Notes under the pieces: generated by a model | The model's database searches: none | Seen by the model: only the letters and a program-made list of their open reading frames with translations | Told to the model about the DNA's origin: nothing | Source: Datisca glomerata | Lineage: Eukaryota; Streptophyta; Magnoliopsida; Cucurbitales; Datiscaceae | NCBI GenBank assembly: GCA_003255025.1 | Contig: QANY01008171.1 | Span: 53,825-117,824, forward strand | Length of the DNA stretch: 64,000 bases | Reading direction: 5' to 3' | Program-made: the position numbers and the translations under genes | Shown: piece after piece, positions 24,270-36,177 of the stretch | How positions within the stretch are numbered: position 1 is the first letter of the stretch | How the letters are laid out: the number at the start of each line of letters is the position of its first letter

Positions 24270-24282
24270 TGGTATCAGGGCC
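24270..24282 (+). promoter_or_regulatory. Primer-binding site of element A
   Basis: TGGTATCAGGGCC, an initiator tRNA-Met complement with one change. Confidence 0.85.
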
Positions 24283-26011
24283 ATAGATTCTAGATTATGC
24301 ATATAGATATTTGAAATAAACGTATCGTGAATTTTGTGGATATTTACATATGATTTTGTATGGTAGATTCAAAACTATTTTGAATGTGTTATGTGATTGG
24401 ATCCCTAACTGCTTTAGGCATTTTATTTCAATTTAGAATTGATGTACTCTGAATTTGAGGCATAGAATTTTATGTAATTTGTTTTGTTGCAAAAATTATA
24501 ATTTTATAAATTTGATGTAAAATCATCGTCGCCTCAAAACCGTCATCGAAAACCGCTCGTAACCGCCCTGAGAAGTCACCGGACAGCCACAGAGAAGTCA
24601 CCGGGAATGTACTATTCACAACAGAGTACTGCTCGTGCGGAATTACTGTTCATCCCAGAGTTATTGTTCCGTGACCATCGTCACCGCTGTCCCCTGCCGT
24701 GCCCTACATGGTGACTAGGGTTTAGGAATCCCTGTAATGTTTCACGATAACCCTTATCCAATTTTTTATCTTTTAAATTTTGAATTTGAATTTTAAATTT
24801 TAAACGGATAAATGATAATTATCTAATTTATCTTTTTATCAATGTTATCTTTTATCTTTTGTTTTGTTTTAAAAAAAGGATAATTAATGAGATTATTTAA
24901 TTAGGAAGATAGTTTTCCTTAATTAAAGGGAAATCAAAATTTAAATTTTGAAATTTTGAAATTTGAATTTAAATTTTTAAATTTGAAATTAGAAAATTGA
25001 ATTTTAAAATAGGAATGGACTTTTATAAAGAGTTACAGAGTGGTGGGATAACCTGAAGTACAAGAAGATAATTACAGACGTCATGAAGATTAGTTTATAG
25101 ATTAATTTGTAATTTATTTCTTATTCTTTTTGGGTTGTAATTAGAAATGAGCCAATAGAGAGGTTAACTTTAAATGTATGATTTATTTTAATCGCGCATT
25201 ATCATAGAACATGCCATATAGAGCTAGATATATGGCAATATCAAATTGTCATTTAGCATGTACAAGCATCATTGTAGATTAATTTATAATGGTTATAACT
25301 TAATTACAATGCAAAATTTTTAATGGTTATGATTTTAAATTGAGATTTAAAATTAAATAAATGATTTATAAATTTCATCATGTTTTTCAAATTAATAAAA
25401 GTTATGTTTTGAAAAATGACAAAAAATCCAAATTTTTTTCAAAAACTAAGTGTGAGGGTAGTTTACGTTGAAACGTTCCCATGGTCTTCAACGCGAACTT
25501 GATCGTGTCACGAGAAATGGTTTAGAATTTCTAATAGCGGTCCTCTCTTCAATGAGAAAAACTTTAGAGTCGTGTCGCTTTGAGTCATTGAGTTGCTTAA
25601 GAAACTAAGATTTCTAAAAGAGGTGGTGGGCAGGGCCGTCCCATAGATGGACTGTTAGTCCATAGCAACCTTTTAGAGTCGATGTGTTGGTTAAATACTT
25701 AATCTGAAGCACATTGGAATCCCCATTTAGGGGCTAGTCAGTGGCGCCAATGTGACCAAAATCATTGGTGATTGGTTAAGCTAATATGGAGATATTTAAG
25801 CATTAACCAAACGAGAGGAGTCTCGATGCGATAGGAGATAGTTTGGACTTCGTCCCTCGATGAGACAATCTATCATTTTTTTTATCGTAATATCATGGAG
25901 GAAATAGTTTTTAAAGAATTTTCAAATATTTAAGTAGTTGCATCATGCATCGTAGTTTCCTAAATGATTGAGCATTTATGTACACAGCTTTATTTATTCT
26001 TTTCGGTAATC
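24283..26011 (+). other. Leader of element A
   Basis: 1.7 kb without a reading frame. It includes a GC-rich patch at 24525-24720 with ACTATTCAC and ACTGTTCATC repeats, like the leader of element B. The patch 25440-25870 has several GAGTCG/GTCTCGAT words but no clear structure. Confidence 0.6.
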
Positions 26012-26850
26012 ATGTCGTTATTCCCACTCTCAACTATTCTTAACGCGAATAAATTTACTGGTGAAAATTATGTGGATTGGAAACAAAATCTTGATATCGC
26101 GCTGACAGTAGAAAAGCACAAATTCGTGCTCACTACCCCTTATCCCCTTGAGCCTATTGCTGAATCGATTCAAAAGGAAAATGATGCTTATGCTTCTTGG
26201 CTGCGTTCTGATGAGTTCGCTAGATATTACATCTTTGGCATCTATGAGAAATGTGTTGCAACAACATAATCATAACTTTAACACCGTCGCTGATATGATA
26301 TTGAACATCACCGAATGTTTAGAGATCAGGGTCGTCAAGCCAGACAAACAGCTGTGCGCAACTTCATGAAGTACAAGATGAAACCTGGACACCTTGTTAG
26401 AGAACATATGATTTTGATCATAAGTTATCTGAATGAGATGGAGATCATGAGTGTTGAGTTTGATGGCGAGACTCAGATGGATATGGTCCTAGAGACTTTT
26501 CCTAGTACCTTTGAGAACTTTAAGCTTAATTATTTGATGAATAAGCTGAAGTACCACTTCCGTAAGCTGTTGAGAGACCCTGTTTTGTGAAGGGCAAGAG
26601 GAAGTCTAGAGAGGTAAACTTTACTAAAAGTAAGCTTTCCACCTCTGGCTCTAAGAAGAAATAGAGAAGTGATCCAAGGAAAGCGAAGAAGCAAAAGTCG
26701 AGAGCTACCAAAGGTAAGAGCACCGCAAGAGTAGACAAGTCGAAAAATAAGTGTCATTATTGTGGAGTTGCTGGTCATTGGAAATGCAACTACCTAAGGT
26801 ATCAAAAAGAGTTGGGATCTAAAGGTATAATAATAGTTATTAAAGCCTGT
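26012..26850 (+). pseudogene. Element A gag, frameshifted, knuckle mutated
   Basis: Gag would package element RNA. The start ATG at 26012 gives MSLFPLSTILNANKFTGENY, the usual copia gag opening. The frame shifts near 26270 and continues as RNFMKYKMKPGHLVREHM and LETFPSTFENFKLNY, then a Lys-rich tail. A CCHC knuckle (26752-26793) has CHYCGVAGH, but the final Cys is Tyr (TAC, 26791-26793). The neighbouring protease motif follows directly. Confidence 0.9.
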
Positions 26851-26869
26851 TATGTAGCTGACTCTACTT

Positions 26870-27300
26870 TTTTCTTGGATTGTAGATTCTGCAGCTACTA
26901 ACCATATATGTTGCTCCATGCAGGGGTTCAGGGAAATCAGAAGGCTTGACGAGGGCGAGTACAACTTTTGCTGGGGTAACCGAGCACTAGTATCGATCGT
27001 ATCTGTGTGAACTTTTAAATTATGTTTTGAGAAGCATTTTATTATTTTATGTGATGTTTATTATATTCCAGTTTTTGGGAAGAATCTTTTTTCTATTGGT
27101 GCATTAATTGAGCAAGGATTTTATATTATCCATTGATAAACATATTGGTTTTTTATAGATGAATGCCTAATTCCTGTTGCACGCATGTTTAATAAACTGT
27201 TTCACGTAAAACTAATAGTTCCAATGAGATGTGACACTGAAGCGAATGTTGATTCACAGAGGGATAGTAAAAGGTTGAAGTCTGATTCAACCGATCTAAA
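26870..27300 (+). pseudogene. Element A protease remnant
   Basis: The words WIVDSAATNHICC (26876 onwards) are the copia aspartic protease site. The catalytic DSG reads DSA (26885-26893), and the following region is frameshifted. This enzyme would cleave the polyprotein. Confidence 0.75.
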
Positions 27301-28200
27301 CCTATTTGTGGCACTTATGCCTTGGGCATATTAGCCTAGACATGATTAAAAGACTTGCGAAGGATGATCCTTTGCAAACTTTAAGTGTGGGATCACTACC
27401 CATGTGTGAATCTTATATAGAAGGTAAAATGCACAAGATACCCTTTTCAACAAAGGGTAAAAGAGCCACTCAATGCCTCGAACTCGTACATAGTAATGTA
27501 TGTGGGCAATTGAACGTCCAAATAAGAGGAGGTTATGAATACTTCATAACATTCACTGATGACTACTCACGTTTTGGTCATGTTTATCTAATGCACCAAA
27601 AGTTTGAAACCTTTGAAAAGTTCAAAGAGTATAAGGTTATGGTTGAGAAGCAATTAGAGAAACAAATCAAAACACTGTGATATGATCGTGGTGGAGAGTA
27701 CTTGCTAGGAGAGTTCGAAGACTTTCTTAAGAAATAAGGTATTCTTTCTCAGTTGTAACCTGACACTCCAAAACAGAATGGTGTGTCAGAGAGAAGGAAT
27801 CAAACTCTGATAGATATGGTTAGATCCATGATTAGTTACTCATCCCTCTCAGATTCTTTCTAGAAATATGCCTTGAAAATAACAACATACATTCTAGACC
27901 AAGTTCCATCGAAGATGGTGCCTGGCATGCCATATGAAAGATGGAATGGATGAAAGTCGTGGTTAACCACCTTAGAATATGGGGGTGCCCAACAAATGTT
28001 CTAAAACTAAAGATAGTCAAGTTGGCCAGTCATTTAGAATTATGCATGTTCGTAGGATATCCTAAAGGAACAAAGGGGTACATCTTCTATCGTACGACTG
28101 ATCATAAAACATTCATTAGCACGAATACTCATTTTCTTGAAGAATATTACATAAAAGTGTATAACCGAGAAATGCAGTTGTGTTTGAGGAATTATTAGTG
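27301..28200 (+). pseudogene. Element A pre-integrase and integrase remnant
   Basis: The pre-integrase part reads WHLCLGHISLDMIKRL, and the core reads QIRGGYEYFITFTDDYSRF. The first catalytic Asp of the DDE triad, in the family word HSDVCG, is Asn (AAT at 27495-27497). The third residue survives in NGVSERRNQTL. In-frame stops occur at 27678, 27736, 27757 and 27861. The C-terminal part at 27941-28198 is still recognisable (FVGYPKGTKGYIFY). Confidence 0.88.
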
Positions 28201-28439
28201 GGATGAAACTGACTCCTCAATCAGGAACTGTTTATGATTCAATAATGAAAGAACAACAACATGGGCAAGAGCCTATGGAGCCTCGATGTAGTGGGAGGGT
28301 TGTGAGACATCCTGACGGGTACATGTCTTATGGAGATGCCTTAACATCTCAGATAAGGATCATGATGAACCTGTCTCCTACTCTCATATGGTTGGTTTCG
28401 AAGCAAAGACAAAGGCCAAGAGAGCAATGTTTGCGAACT

Positions 28440-29575
28440 GTTGAAGTTCATTTATGGACTTAAACAAGCATCACGATCGTGAAATATTAGATTCGATAAA
28501 ACTGTTAAGACCTATGGTTTTGAACAGTCAGTGGACGAGCCTTGTGTGTATAAGATGATACACAAAGGGAATGTGATTTTTCTAATCTTGTATGTATATG
28601 ATATTCTACTCATTGGAAATGATGTAGAAAAATTATCTAATGTCAAGATTTGACTTGAAAAGTAATTTAACATGAAAGATCTTGGAGAAGATGCATTTGT
28701 CTTAGATATTCAGATCTTTCAAGATCGGAAGAACAGACAATATGCACTTTCTCAAGCATCTTATATTGATAAGGTTTTGGATCGCTTCAGTACGCAAAAC
28801 TCCAAGAAAGGATTTATTCCTTTTAGCATGGAGTTAGCTTCTCCAAGAAGCACTCTTTCAAAACTCTTCAAGAAGAGGAAGACATGAGAAGGATTCCCTA
28901 TGATGCAGCTGTAAGAAGACTCATGTACATGATGCTTTGTATAGACCTTATATTTTCTATGTTGTGAGCATAGTAAGTCATTTCTAATCTAATTCTGAAA
29001 TCGAGCATTGGAATACCGTCAAGCATATCCTTCAGTATCTAAGGAGAGCAAGGAACTACACACTTGTGTATTCAGGTACTTACCTGAATATGATGGGGTA
29101 TACTAATTTTGATTTCCAGGCAGACAAGGAATCTAGGAGGTCCACTTCAGGATTGATGTTCATCCTGAACGGTGGAGCAATTGTATGAAGAAGTATCAAG
29201 CAATCTTGCATTGCTGATTCTACCATGAAAGGTGAATATGTGACAGCTTGTGAAGCTGCTAAGGAGGTTGTATGGCTTAGAAACTTCTTAAAGACTCTAG
29301 AAGTTGTTCTAGAAGCTGACAAGCTCATGTCACTTTATTGCGATAATAGTGGGGCTGTAGCAAATTCGAAGGAACTAAGGAGCCACAAAAGATCCAAATA
29401 CATAGAGCGTAAGTATCATCTGATTAGAAAGATTGTTCAGCGTGAAGATATTGTAGTAACACACATTTCGACAGTCAACATCTTGGCAGTTCCATTCACG
29501 AAGACTTTAAGTAGTAAAGTTTTTTATGGTCATCTAGAAGGCTTGGGGATAAGAGATTATACATGCCTACTTTAG
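28440..29575 (+). pseudogene. Element A reverse transcriptase and RNase H remnant
   Basis: The N-terminal half of the reverse transcriptase is mostly deleted; it resumes at YGLKQASRSW. The YVDD active site reads YVYD (28591-28602), losing a catalytic Asp. Downstream LDIQIFQDRKNRQYALSQAS and ASYIDKVLDRF are intact. RNase H ends in a long open frame (29225-29575) with MKGEYVTACEAAKEVVWL, YCDNSGAVANSKE and the terminal HLEGLGIRDYTCLL before a stop. The purine tract follows six bases on. Confidence 0.92.
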
Positions 29576-29589
29576 TCCAAGTGGGAGAT

Positions 29590-31479
29590 TGTTGGAATAT
29601 GTTCATAAAATAGCATGTAATAACTATTTATTTGTATTTAGTTATTTCTCAGACATTCGTATTATTGAATTTTTATGAATAAATTGAAAGTTTTATTTTA
29701 AATTAAAGTGTGTTTATAAATAACTCAAGTCCTGGAACTTTCATCAACGAACGAAGAGTGAAGACAGAGGCGTCTCTAGGCGAACTCTTCTGAGAAAGTT
29801 CAGAACGATATTCACAGTCTTAGGATGGACTGGGCAATCAAATCTAATTACGAGTGTTAGGTTGAATCAATGGATGTCAGTCTTGGGGCATGAGAGTGGA
29901 GACTCAAATGGTTAACCTAGACATGTTATGAACATATTGAATAGAACGGTAACAAATTAGTTTAGAGCCCAAAACCGTTTATCAAGCTCTAAATCTAATT
30001 GTTACACCTTAATGGTATTTTCATAATGACCTTAATAATGAGGTGAATACATAGCTTGACTTAGTTAGTTGCAATCTTTGATATGTCAAATGGGTGAGTA
30101 CGAATTGGCGGGCAATACCTCGGTTATTGAGATTGTAATTCAATTAAGTTGGAGTTACGTGATTCACATATATGAAAATTCGTGGTTGGATTGCAAAAGT
30201 AACAATATCACCTTATGCTTTATTTATGGGTGTGTGAATAAATTAACATGCCCATGTATTCAATGAATTGAGTCATTGATTAAGACTTGTGAATTGTACA
30301 AGACAATTCACTATTATGTCGTTTTTATTCACAATTAATAAATAAGTTAAGGAAATAATAATAAGAGGGGTATAATGATAATTTTACATTTCACTCTTAT
30401 TACTAATATTCATGATGGGTATTATGTCAAAATATTATGTGGACCGTGAAAATAATATAGAGTTTATTTACACCAACATAAAATATAACACGCATGAATC
30501 GAGAGTTGATTCGACATCAAACATATAGTGGAATCGCACGGTGTTAGGACTAAATATTCGTGTAGGTCCATGTGAGTCCATTCGGCCTCAGAAATAGCTA
30601 TTGAGAACAGGAATAGAGAAACGAAGTAAATTGGATCAAAATATGTTTTAGTACCAAGACATATTTCCTACACCTATATGTGATGTTTGATGTCACTTAA
30701 TTATTTAAGTCTGATTAATTATATTAAAATTAATTAATTTATTATTGTATAATTATTAGATAATTAGTAAATAAAAATTAATTAATTAATTAATTGATAA
30801 TGATCTATTATATTTATCAATTGAATTGATAAATTTTGATACAACTCAAACACTATGGAGATATACTAATTTTTGACAATTTGAATATATGGGGGTGAAT
30901 TTTTGGAAATTCAATATATACGAGTATATTTGTAAATACCAAAATTTATCTTTTATAAACATCTAGTAGCAATTTGATTGCAATAGAATCACTTTAATCA
31001 AGTGTGTGATCATACAGAGAAAAATAGTTTTCTGTTCTCCCCAGTGATTACCGCCGAATTACAGTATTGAAGGAAAAATATTCGATTTTTTTCTCAATCG
31101 TTTTAGAGCCTACACTCAAATTCCTATACAAAATTCTTGTGAGATATACTTATGAAATTAACGGGTGGTTGTTGGTGGATGAAATTCATAAATCATTTTT
31201 GTAGTTCAAGTGCGTGATTCGGATCCCGAAACTTGAAGAACACGCAGAACGCTCGAAGGAATTTCGCCAGTTCAGAAATTCTCTAATACAAAGTATAGGT
31301 AAAAATTTGTTTCTAACCTTATCTTCTCGTTTAATATCGTATATTCTTAATCGCACATTGTTTGGTTTTAAGTTATTTAATTTGATCAAATAAGTTAATT
31401 GATTTTTTTTATATTTCGTCTGTGAACCGTTTGTAGTTCAAACTCATTTTAATTAATTTTAAAACCAACTGATCCAACA
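29590..31479 (+). repeat. 3' LTR of element A
   Basis: 1890 bp with intact TG and CA ends. Confidence 0.92.
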
Positions 31480-31484
31480 AGAAC
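31480..31484. repeat. Target site duplication of element A (right)
   Basis: AGAAC, paired with AAAAT at 22359-22363. Confidence 0.65.
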
Positions 31485-31988
31485 AAGCTCTTGGCATTTT
31501 TTCAGGCATCTTATATTGATAAGGTGTTGGAGAGATTCTGTATGAAGAATTTTGAGAAAGGTTCCTTATACTTCAGCTATCGGTAGTCTCATGTATGCCA
31601 TGTTGTGTACGAGACTAGACATCTGTTATGCAGTGGGAATTGTCTGTCATTATCAATCGAATATAATTTTAGAACATTGGATTGCAGTAAATCACATTCT
31701 CAAGTATCTTAGGAGAATGAGAAATTATATGTTTGTTTGTTCAGGTGGAGACCTGAATCGCACTAGATATACTGATTGGGGATTAGATGAGGATAGTCGA
31801 GAGTCAACATTTGGGTCATACATCAAGGTGAAATAATTGTTATGAAGATAACTTTGGATCTGAATCTGACTCTGACTGTTATAGAGATAACATTGGGTTG
31901 GAACCTGGTTGACCCATTGACCAAGACACTTTCTACGAAATATGGTGTTGAGAGAGATACTACAATTGCTTTAGGACAAGTGAGAGAT
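31485..31988 (+). pseudogene. Element B reverse transcriptase end and RNase H
   Basis: The interrupted frame resumes with QASYIDKVLERFCMKN, then YTSAIGSLMYAMLCTRLDIC and EHWIAVNHILKYLRR (31552-31836). The second half of RNase H is largely missing, but the terminal words WLTH/DPLTKTLSTKYG are visible near 31900-31945. The purine tract GTGAGAGAT ends at 31988. Confidence 0.88.
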
Positions 31989-33239
31989 TGTTAGGGGTTA
32001 TGCCCTCAAAGTATGTGTATTGACATTATAATATGAAATTTAATGGGTTGCTAGTACGGTTCACTAAGTATTATGAATGTGTGTGATATAGATCCGGATC
32101 ATTGATGTGGATAGACATCTTAGTGAATATACTTTATATAATAAGATTATATATGACAGAACCGATGTGAATTAATATCTTTATCAACATGCCATTTGTC
32201 ATAAAGATTTAATACACATCAATCTGATGATCATATGTAGAACAGTTTGGATCATGAGTAGTCATGAAATCATATGCACGTGTTCTGGATATTTTGATTC
32301 ACTCGCTAAGGTCTGTTTATTAATCAGACTAGTGTCTTTTATTTTAGAGATTCAGTGATGTGGATGGTTGAGAACATGATCTTACAAGATTTAGAATCCA
32401 AGCTTTTCTAACGGATCGTATGTTAGTTTCCTTAAGTATTAATTCTGGAGCTGAATGGTTATTGACGTCAAATTTATAATATGATTATAAATTAGTCATT
32501 CACTAGTGGATTAATGGTACTTAATGATTAAGAAGTATTTAGAAGGGTAACATGATAATTTTGACCAGCTCTAATTTACAAATCAATAATTGGAGGACAA
32601 AACTATATAAAACTATTATATCGATGGACTATATGAGAATACTCTGGAAATACATTCTATAATCTCTAAGAGTGCAATTCCATATTTATAGTGGAGTAAC
32701 AATGAAATTAGTAAATACGATTATTTAATTAAAGAGTTTAATTAATATTCTAGTTTATTGGAGCTTATGATAGGTTTATGGTCTCCAAGTCACCTTTATA
32801 CCATGCTGTTTAGAGTGTGAATATTTCAGAACATGAGAAAATGACTAACTTACAAAAAAAAATTATTCTGGGGCAATTATGTGATTATGAGATAATTATG
32901 TGTGATTAATTAATTTAAAATTATTTATTTATTTATTTATAATTTTTAGGAATTATAAATAAATAATAATATCGATTTAATCATCTAATTATCGATAAGT
33001 GATACAAAATATCTAATTTATGAAATTAGAAAATTGAAAATTATTATTGGATAATAATTAAATCAACTTAGTTGTTATTTTTTGAACTAATAGACAAACT
33101 AGTTGATTGAGATAATTATATAAGTTAATTTTGAATTAACTGATATCTAGATATTAATTTGATTAAAATAAATATTTAATTTACAGTAATTGTCACGTGT
33201 CGATCACTGATTGAGAATCAGAGATCAACATGGACTGTT

Positions 33240-33381
33240 GTAGTGCCATGTGGCATTATAACAGTAGGCGGGCAACACTCCAGTGCCACTCAGCACTACA
33301 GTGTGGCGTGTAGCACAGTGCCGTGAGGCACTGTGGTGTTTCAAGCCAACTGCAGTGCTGTGTGGCACTGCAGTTGCGCAC
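33240..33381. repeat. GTGCC/GGCAC hairpin cluster in the element B LTR
   Basis: Successive short palindromes, such as CAGTGCCGTGAGGCACTG and GCAGTGCTGTGTGGCACTGC, occur in 140 bp. The 5' LTR counterpart (17950-18041) is about 50 bp shorter. Confidence 0.75.
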
Positions 33382-33693
33382 CAATTATATAGTGGGTCCC
33401 ATTGTATTAGGCACTTTGAAATTAAATATTAATTTTTAATTATTTCTAAAAATCTGACGAGCCTAGATATTATATATAGATATAATTCTAATGACCTCAG
33501 GTTGGTTGGTTGCTGATCGGTTTAGAACTGATTGTTGGTTGATTATGTTAAAAACACAATTGCTGTTGGGAGAGAAATTTCTCTATGTTAAAAGTTAATC
33601 AAAATCTGTAAAAAAATAATCTCACAAAATTCATTCTTAGTAAATATCTAGAGATAGAAAAAATGTCCTTGTTATATTCTCCATGGTTACACA

Positions 33694-34107
33694 CGTCCTA
33701 GTGCGTTGAGGATTGGCTTGGAAGATCTTGATGTGGGTCTCGAAGTCTATTGATTATTGGAACGAGTTTGTGGGAACGGAGGATCGCTAATTGCGATGAT
33801 GCTTGATTGAGACTAGAAGAGGTATATGATTCCTAACCTTGTATGTTGTATATTTAATACATAAATATATAATAGATCCTGATTGAAAAAGTGTTGACTA
33901 CATTCTAGTGCGTTGAGAATTGACTTGGAAGATCTTGATGTGGATCTCGAAGTCTACTGATCATTGGAACGAGTTCATGGGAACGGAGGATCGTTGATTG
34001 CGAGGACGCCTGATTGAGAGTACAAGAGGTATATGATTCCTAACCTTGTACATTGTAGATTTAATGCATAAATATATAATGGATCTTGATTGAAAAAGTA
34101 TTTTTCA
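33694..34107. repeat. 207-bp tandem duplication in the 3' LTR
   Basis: GTGCGTTGAG at 33701 recurs at 33908, followed by the same order of blocks (GGAAGATCTTGATGTGG, GGAACGGAGGATCG, AGAGGTATATGATTCCTAAC). The 5' LTR has one copy (18390-18600). Confidence 0.85.
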
Positions 34108-34327
34108 ATAAAAGTTTTTATTTGGTTATCGTGGCGTTGCGATTGTTTTTTAATAAAAGAGTTTTATTAAAAAGTTCAAAAATTATAGAGGCCATGCGCC
34201 TAGTTTTCGATCGAACGCTTTCGCTACGCACGCGCCGTGACGACCAACAACAAATTCATGAGTTTGGTAGCTTGGACATTCTGGTTCTTTTTCTATCAAA
34301 GAGATCTATTTAGCTTTATCTGTTAGA

Positions 34328-34975
34328 GCACGAAACCTATGTGGGTGAAGCTGGTCTGGTTTAAAAGGCATATCCCAAAATGCTCTTTTATTCTATGGCT
34401 TACAATGTTGGACAAGTTATCTACTAAGGATCACATCTCTAAATGGCACAGTTCTGCAGGTAAAGAATGTGTGTTTTGTGTTGCAGGTGTGGAATCTGCT
34501 CCTCATATCTTTTTTGAGTGCAAAACTTCAAGAAAAATTCTTACTGACTTGATGCATAGATGTAATATGAGTTGTCCTGCCTTGTCTTGGTTGGATTTCT
34601 TAGATTGGTTATTGAAGTTGACTAGTGGTAATGTAGTCAAGTCTGTCATTATCAAGCTTGTTTTTTCCGTTTTTGCTTATTGTGTGCGGTTGAAAAGGAA
34701 TAGAAGAATTTTTCTAGATAAAATTTCAGATTCTTCTATTACTTTGAGAAAGATTGTTAGAATCGTTCGAGATAGGCTCGATTTCTTGAAAGTTGAACAC
34801 AGAATTCCTATTAATACTAATGTACTAGCTAGATGGATGTAATTAGATTTCTAGTTAAGTTTCGGTAGTTTGTTGGCTATTTTGTTTATCTTTTGAGGTA
34901 TGCCCCTTGTAATTTGTGATTTTGTGTTTTCTTTTGGCTAATAAAATTTATCTTTGACAATGAATTATTTTTATT
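34328..34975 (+). mobile_element. 5'-truncated LINE, C-terminal ORF2 and 3' end
   Basis: The open frame at 34339-34842 encodes the zf-RVT tail of a plant L1 ORF2: WFKRHIPKCSFILWL, a metal-binding pattern CVFC...H...C (CVFCVAGVESAPHIFFEC) and a basic end. Reverse transcriptase and endonuclease are absent. The 3' untranslated part has the family hairpin (34895-34906) and TTTGGCTAATAAAA. The C-terminal frame is uninterrupted for 167 codons, so it is a fairly young fragment. Confidence 0.88.
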
Positions 34976-35179
34976 ATTATGTGTTATCAAGTTCAGTATC
35001 ACTGAATATGTATTCATGCACTAGCATAAATTAATTATTCAAGATTATGTTGTACGTATAGTCATGCTCCTGCAATGAATAATATGAACCATAAAACTAA
35101 GTTAAGTGGTAATCAAGCAAGATGTGGACTTAGACATGTCCCTTAGTTAACAAGATATCACATTGTTCATGTTATGTTT
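34976..35179. other. Short interval, nothing recognised
   Basis: AT-rich sequence after the LINE tail; no feature is supported. Confidence 0.4.
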
Positions 35180-35405
35180 AAGTTATATAAATTGGGTGTC
35201 ATATGTATCTCCTTTATGTCGCCCACTTCTTCACATTTTTGTGCCATTTGAATATGTTTTCCGGCACCCAATTCGCCACATTATATTTCAATTATACGTG
35301 TTGGGTGCATGCCATCTCTATATCTTTTCTGACACTGATATATTATAGTTATACTTTTTGGGTGTCATCTATATATGTGTTACTTCATCCAATCCCTCAC
35401 AAATG
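35180..35405. repeat. Three degenerate tandem units
   Basis: The core TTATA...TTGGGTGTCAT...TATCT recurs near 35183, 35291 and 35347, followed by related words (TTCTTCACA, CCCTCACA). Confidence 0.6.
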
Positions 35406-35438
35406 TTCAATTCATGTGTGAACAACTCTAGTTAAGTT

Positions 35439-35655
35439 GTTAACTAGGTAATATATTCAGCCAAGACATGATTAAGTATGTGGTATGACTAAGTTTATGA
35501 TACATGTTAACTATGTAATATGTTACGATAAGACATAATTAGGTTTATGTCTCATCTTAACTATATGTTATATTCAAGCAATACGTGATTATGTATGTTG
35601 CATGATTTTATCCATGATATATGTCAACTAGTAAATATGTCAAGTTAAGTTATGA
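35439..35655. repeat. Tandem repeat of about 65 bp, four units
   Basis: Units begin GTTAACTAGGTAATAT, GTTAACTATGTAATATG, CTTAACTATATGTTATATT and GTCAACTAGTAAATATG. Each carries a following ACATGATTA-like word and ends in ATGATACAT or similar. Confidence 0.8.
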
Positions 35656-36177
35656 ATGCAATTTAACTGCATATTTTTAGGTAGAAAAAAGAGATATTTG
35701 AGTCTCTTCAGGACGATGTGCAGATTATTTTAACTGATATTTTATATTCAATGAATGAAGCAAGTGGAAAAAATGTCTATGCTACCGATCAGCGGTAACA
35801 TCAACTGATTTGAACACGCCCTTTATGATACTGATTTTTATCAAGGAAGCATCTTTCTATTTCTCGGCTTAATGTACATTTCATATCTGCTTTTTTTTTG
35901 GGAAAACAGTAGAAATAAAACAGAAATTGACTATGTTTTGAAATTTGAGTCATTCTTATTCGTTTATTTTGCACTTGGAAGCGAGTTGAGTTCTGGTTGT
36001 CTTGTCTTGTTGACTATTGTTTAAGTTTAGTCTAGGACTTGATAAATTAGTTTAATCATTTGGAGATTTTGAACCCAATGTTAAGTTTTGGTCATGGAGG
36101 AAAACTCAAAATTCATCCGTGTTCGGTTTCCCAGAAAACTTCAGAAACTAGTTCTGTTGGTTTTCTTATATTTATAG

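Larger units (their letters stand above)
22364..31479 (+). mobile_element. Ty1/copia element A, nested inside element B
   Basis: 9.1-kb element with LTRs at 22364-24267 and 29590-31479, primer-binding site at 24270, polyprotein remnants at 26012-29575 and purine tract GTGGGAGAT at 29581-29589. The LTR ends form a short inverted repeat, TGTTGGA to TCCAACA, best kept in the 3' copy. The LTRs agree at roughly nine positions in ten by eye, so this is not a recent insertion. It must be younger than element B. Confidence 0.93.
16538..34249 (+). mobile_element. Ty1/copia element B, interrupted by element A
   Basis: LTRs lie at 16538-18741 and 31989-34249 (TGTTGG/TGTTAG start, CCAGCA/CCAACA end). 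A primer-binding site follows the first LTR and a purine tract GTGAGAGAT precedes the second. Internal coding order is gag, pre-integrase zinc region, integrase, reverse transcriptase, RNase H, as in Ty1/copia. Element A (22364-31479) sits inside the reverse transcriptase. Without A the element is about 8.6 kb. No matching 5-bp duplication was found (ATATG left, ACAAA right), so it is old or the flanks have changed. Confidence 0.92.
31989..34249 (+). repeat. 3' LTR of element B
   Basis: 2261 bp. It lacks about 100 bp near its start relative to the 5' LTR. It carries an expanded hairpin cluster (33240-33381) and a 207-bp tandem duplication (33694-34107) that the 5' LTR lacks. Confidence 0.9.

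Noticed and set aside
16533..34254. Target site duplication for element B
   Set aside because: The flanks ATATG and ACAAA match at only two of five positions.
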